The notes under the pieces: generated by a model
Told to the model about the DNA's origin: nothing
Database searches by the model: none
The model's input: only the letters and a program-made list of their open reading frames with translations
Translations under genes and position numbers: made by a program
DNA from: Rhodospirillaceae bacterium
Lineage (GTDB): Bacteria; Pseudomonadota; Alphaproteobacteria; UBA8366; GCA-2717185
Length of the DNA stretch: 7,822 bases
NCBI GenBank assembly: GCA_028817685.1
Contig: JAPPPC010000173.1
Span: 1-7,822 of the forward strand
Direction of reading: 5' to 3'
Shown: piece by piece, positions 6,153 through 7,822 of the stretch
How the letters are laid out: the number at the start of each line of letters is the position of its first letter
Position numbering within the stretch: position 1 is the first letter of the stretch

Positions 6153-6187
6153 TAGCGTCCGGAATTCGGAACGCTTACCTAAAAGCC

Positions 6188-6919
6188 ATGGGGAACAGCA
6201 CGGTCAGCAGCGATACGGAACGGACGCTCGAAGCCCGGGGCATCTCGAAGATCTATCATACGGGCGAAGTGACGGTTCGGGCACTGGATAGTGTCGATTT
6301 CGCGCTCTATCGCGGCGAAATCGTTGTCCTGCTGGGCGCCTCCGGCAGCGGTAAATCCACCTTGCTGAACATTGTTGGCGGTCTCGACTCGCCCAGCGAG
6401 GGGCATGTTTTCTTCAAACAGGAAGAGCTGACTGAGTTCGACGACCGTGCCCTCACCGCCTATCGACGCGATCATGTCGGTTTCGTGTTTCAATTCTACA
6501 ACCTGATCCCCAGCCTGACGGCGAAGGAAAACGTCGCGTTGGTAACCGAGATCGCCCCGAATCCCGTCGCGCCGGAAGAGGCGCTTACTCTCGTAGGCCT
6601 TGGCGACCGCATCGATCATTTCCCCTCACAGCTTTCCGGTGGCGAGCAACAGCGCGTCGCCATTGCGCGCGCCATCGCCAAGCGTCCGGAAATCCTGCTT
6701 TGCGACGAACCGACCGGGGCCCTCGACAGCAAGACCGGTGTCGTCGTCCTCGAAGCGCTCGCCCGCATCAACCGCGAATTCGGCACGGCGACGGCGCTGA
6801 TCACCCACAATGCCGGAATCGCGGCCATGGCCGACCGGGTCGTGACGCTCGCAGACGGGCGGGTCGTAAATGTCGAACGGAACCGAGATCGCGTCCCGGT
6901 CTCGGAGATCGTGTGGTAG
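6188..6919 (+). CDS. ABC transporter ATP-binding protein, LolD/MacB type
   Basis: This 243-residue stand-alone nucleotide-binding subunit has all catalytic motifs: Walker [10 protein letters not shown] (50-58), Q-loop FQFYNL (Gln102), signature LSGGEQQR (149-156), Walker B ILLCDEP (169-175, catalytic Glu174), D-loop ALD (178-180) and switch His207 in THN. The [20 protein letters not shown] start and the [16 protein letters not shown] stretch are typical of the LolD/MacB/FtsE branch. That branch drives mechanotransmission rather than transport through a membrane pore, for example lipoprotein release, drug efflux or envelope lipid handling. The permease gene starts three bases after its stop, so the two form an operon. 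The ATG has no good Shine-Dalgarno sequence (CTAAAAGCC precedes it) and no alternative start was found before the conserved domain. No promoter was recognised between the palindromic element and the ATG. The substrate cannot be inferred. Confidence 0.95.
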   Translation: MGNSTVSSDTERTLEARGISKIYHTGEVTVRALDSVDFALYRGEIVVLLGASGSGKSTLLNIVGGLDSPSEGHVFFKQEELTEFDDRALTAYRRDHVGFVFQFYNLIPSLTAKENVALVTEIAPNPVAPEEALTLVGLGDRIDHFPSQLSGGEQQRVAIARAIAKRPEILLCDEPTGALDSKTGVVVLEALARINREFGTATALITHNAGIAAMADRVVTLADGRVVNVERNRDRVPVSEIVW

Positions 6920-6922
6920 GCG

Positions 6923-7822
6923 ATGATTGGTGCGCTGAACCGCAAGCTGTTACGCGACTTGTGGCACATCCGCGGAATCGTGATCGCGATTGCGATCGTT
7001 ATCGGCGCGGGCGTCGCCACGCTGGTCATGTCTTTCGGCCTGGTACAATCGCTCGAAGAGACCCGGTCCGCCTATTACGAGCGCTATCGCTTCGCGGACA
7101 TATTCGCAACCACCAAACGTGCGCCGGAACGATTGGCGCAGGAGGTCGCCCGGATACGCGGCGTTCAATCCGTCGCGACCCGTATCGTCAAGGACGTGAC
7201 ACTGGATATCGAGGGCCTCAACGAACCGGCGACGGGCCGGCTGATTTCCATATCATCGAACGAACACCAGCCGCTAAACGACATTGTCATCCGGCGCGGC
7301 AGAATGGTCGACCCGAACAGACCGAACGAAGCGGTGGTCAGCGAAGCCTTTGCGGAAGCCAACGAGTTTCACCCGGGAGATCGTTTCACCGCAACGATCA
7401 ATGGCAAACGCCGGAAACTGGATATCGTCGGGATCGCCCTGTCGCCGGAATATGTGTATTCGATCGCTCCCGGCGCTTTGGTCCCGGACGACAGGCGTTT
7501 CGGCATTATCTGGATGGCCCGCGAGGCGCTGGCAGCTGCCTTCGACATGGACGGCGCTTTCAATGACCTTTCTGTCTCGCTGCTGCGTCAGGCGACACAA
7601 GAAGCAATCGTCGCCGAAATCGATGCCTTGCTAGACCCCTATGGCGGCACGGGTGCGTATCTTCGTCGAGATCAACTGTCGAACTGGTTCCTATCGAGCG
7701 AAATCGAACAGAACCGCACCATGGCCACCGTGCTTCCGGCAATTTTTCTGTCGATCTCCGCCTTTTTGCTGAACATGGTCGTGTCGCGCCTGATCGCCAC
7801 GGAACGGGAACAAATCGGCCTG
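6923..7822 (+). CDS. ABC transporter permease, FtsX/MacB-type, N-terminal 300 residues (runs off the right edge)
   Basis: The frame opens at ATG 6923, three bases after the ATPase stop, and stays open to the last base. It begins [18 protein letters not shown], a cytoplasmic N-terminus, followed by one hydrophobic helix (about residues 19-39, [20 protein letters not shown]). A large extracytoplasmic domain of about 225 residues follows, with [20 protein letters not shown] and later [21 protein letters not shown] second membrane segment begins near 268 ([20 protein letters not shown]), and the coupling-type [13 protein letters not shown] lies at the edge. This is the topology of MacB/LolC/E-like permeases: TM1, a periplasmic MacB_PCD-like domain, then the FtsX core. 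A full protein of this class would have two or more further helices to the right. In related loci a membrane-fusion protein often follows, but it is not visible here. The ribosome binding site is weak, so coupling to the ATPase is likely. Confidence 0.92.
   Translation, partial: MIGALNRKLLRDLWHIRGIVIAIAIVIGAGVATLVMSFGLVQSLEETRSAYYERYRFADIFATTKRAPERLAQEVARIRGVQSVATRIVKDVTLDIEGLNEPATGRLISISSNEHQPLNDIVIRRGRMVDPNRPNEAVVSEAFAEANEFHPGDRFTATINGKRRKLDIVGIALSPEYVYSIAPGALVPDDRRFGIIWMAREALAAAFDMDGAFNDLSVSLLRQATQEAIVAEIDALLDPYGGTGAYLRRDQLSNWFLSSEIEQNRTMATVLPAIFLSISAFLLNMVVSRLIATEREQIGL

Noticed and set aside
6700..7566. 288-codon plus-strand frame overlapping the ABC ATPase and permease
   Set aside because: It is an Arg/Asp/Gly-rich out-of-frame translation. 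The ATPase and permease frames carry all the family motifs through the same bases.

Overview
The window is high-GC, densely coded DNA that looks like an alphaproteobacterial chromosome, perhaps Rhodospirillales-like. The family assignment rests on a 41-residue L36 protein without zinc ligands, a contiguous glcD-glcE-glcF order, and GC-rich codon use. No rRNA, tRNA, CRISPR array or intact transposase gene was seen.

Layout. (1) Positions 1-528, + strand: the C-terminal part of an endonuclease/exonuclease/phosphatase-fold protein, cut by the left edge. (2) 647-1096, +: a secreted DUF302-type protein with its own ribosome binding site. (3) 1110-5549, -: a tight four-gene block read glcD, glcE, glcF and then a small predicted lipoprotein, with gaps of only 2-4 bases. 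GlcDEF is the three-subunit glycolate dehydrogenase that oxidises glycolate to glyoxylate; the lipoprotein is an unexplained rider. The DUF302 gene and the lipoprotein gene converge with 13 bases between their stop codons. (4) 5655-5780, -: rpmJ (ribosomal protein L36), followed by an intrinsic terminator at 5606-5629 that separates it from glcD. A TTGACA-N17-TATTTT promoter lies upstream at 5826-5854. (5) 5887-6152: a 266-bp compound inverted-repeat element. It has 33-bp ends that match at 32 positions, enclosing two hairpin units of about 95 bases that are placed symmetrically around a 10-base centre. (6) 6188 to the right edge, +: an ABC transporter ATPase of the LolD/MacB type and the first 300 residues of its FtsX/MacB-type permease, three bases apart.

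The genes fall into unrelated modules: glycolate oxidation, a ribosomal protein, and an ABC export or lipid/lipoprotein-handling system. The least ordinary part is the rpmJ/ABC intergenic region. The palindromic element fills almost all the space between the rpmJ promoter and the ABC start codon. Its two internal hairpins have related loops, inverted relative to each other, but unrelated stems. This suggests a non-autonomous mobile element or a structured RNA/DNA element rather than ordinary spacer.
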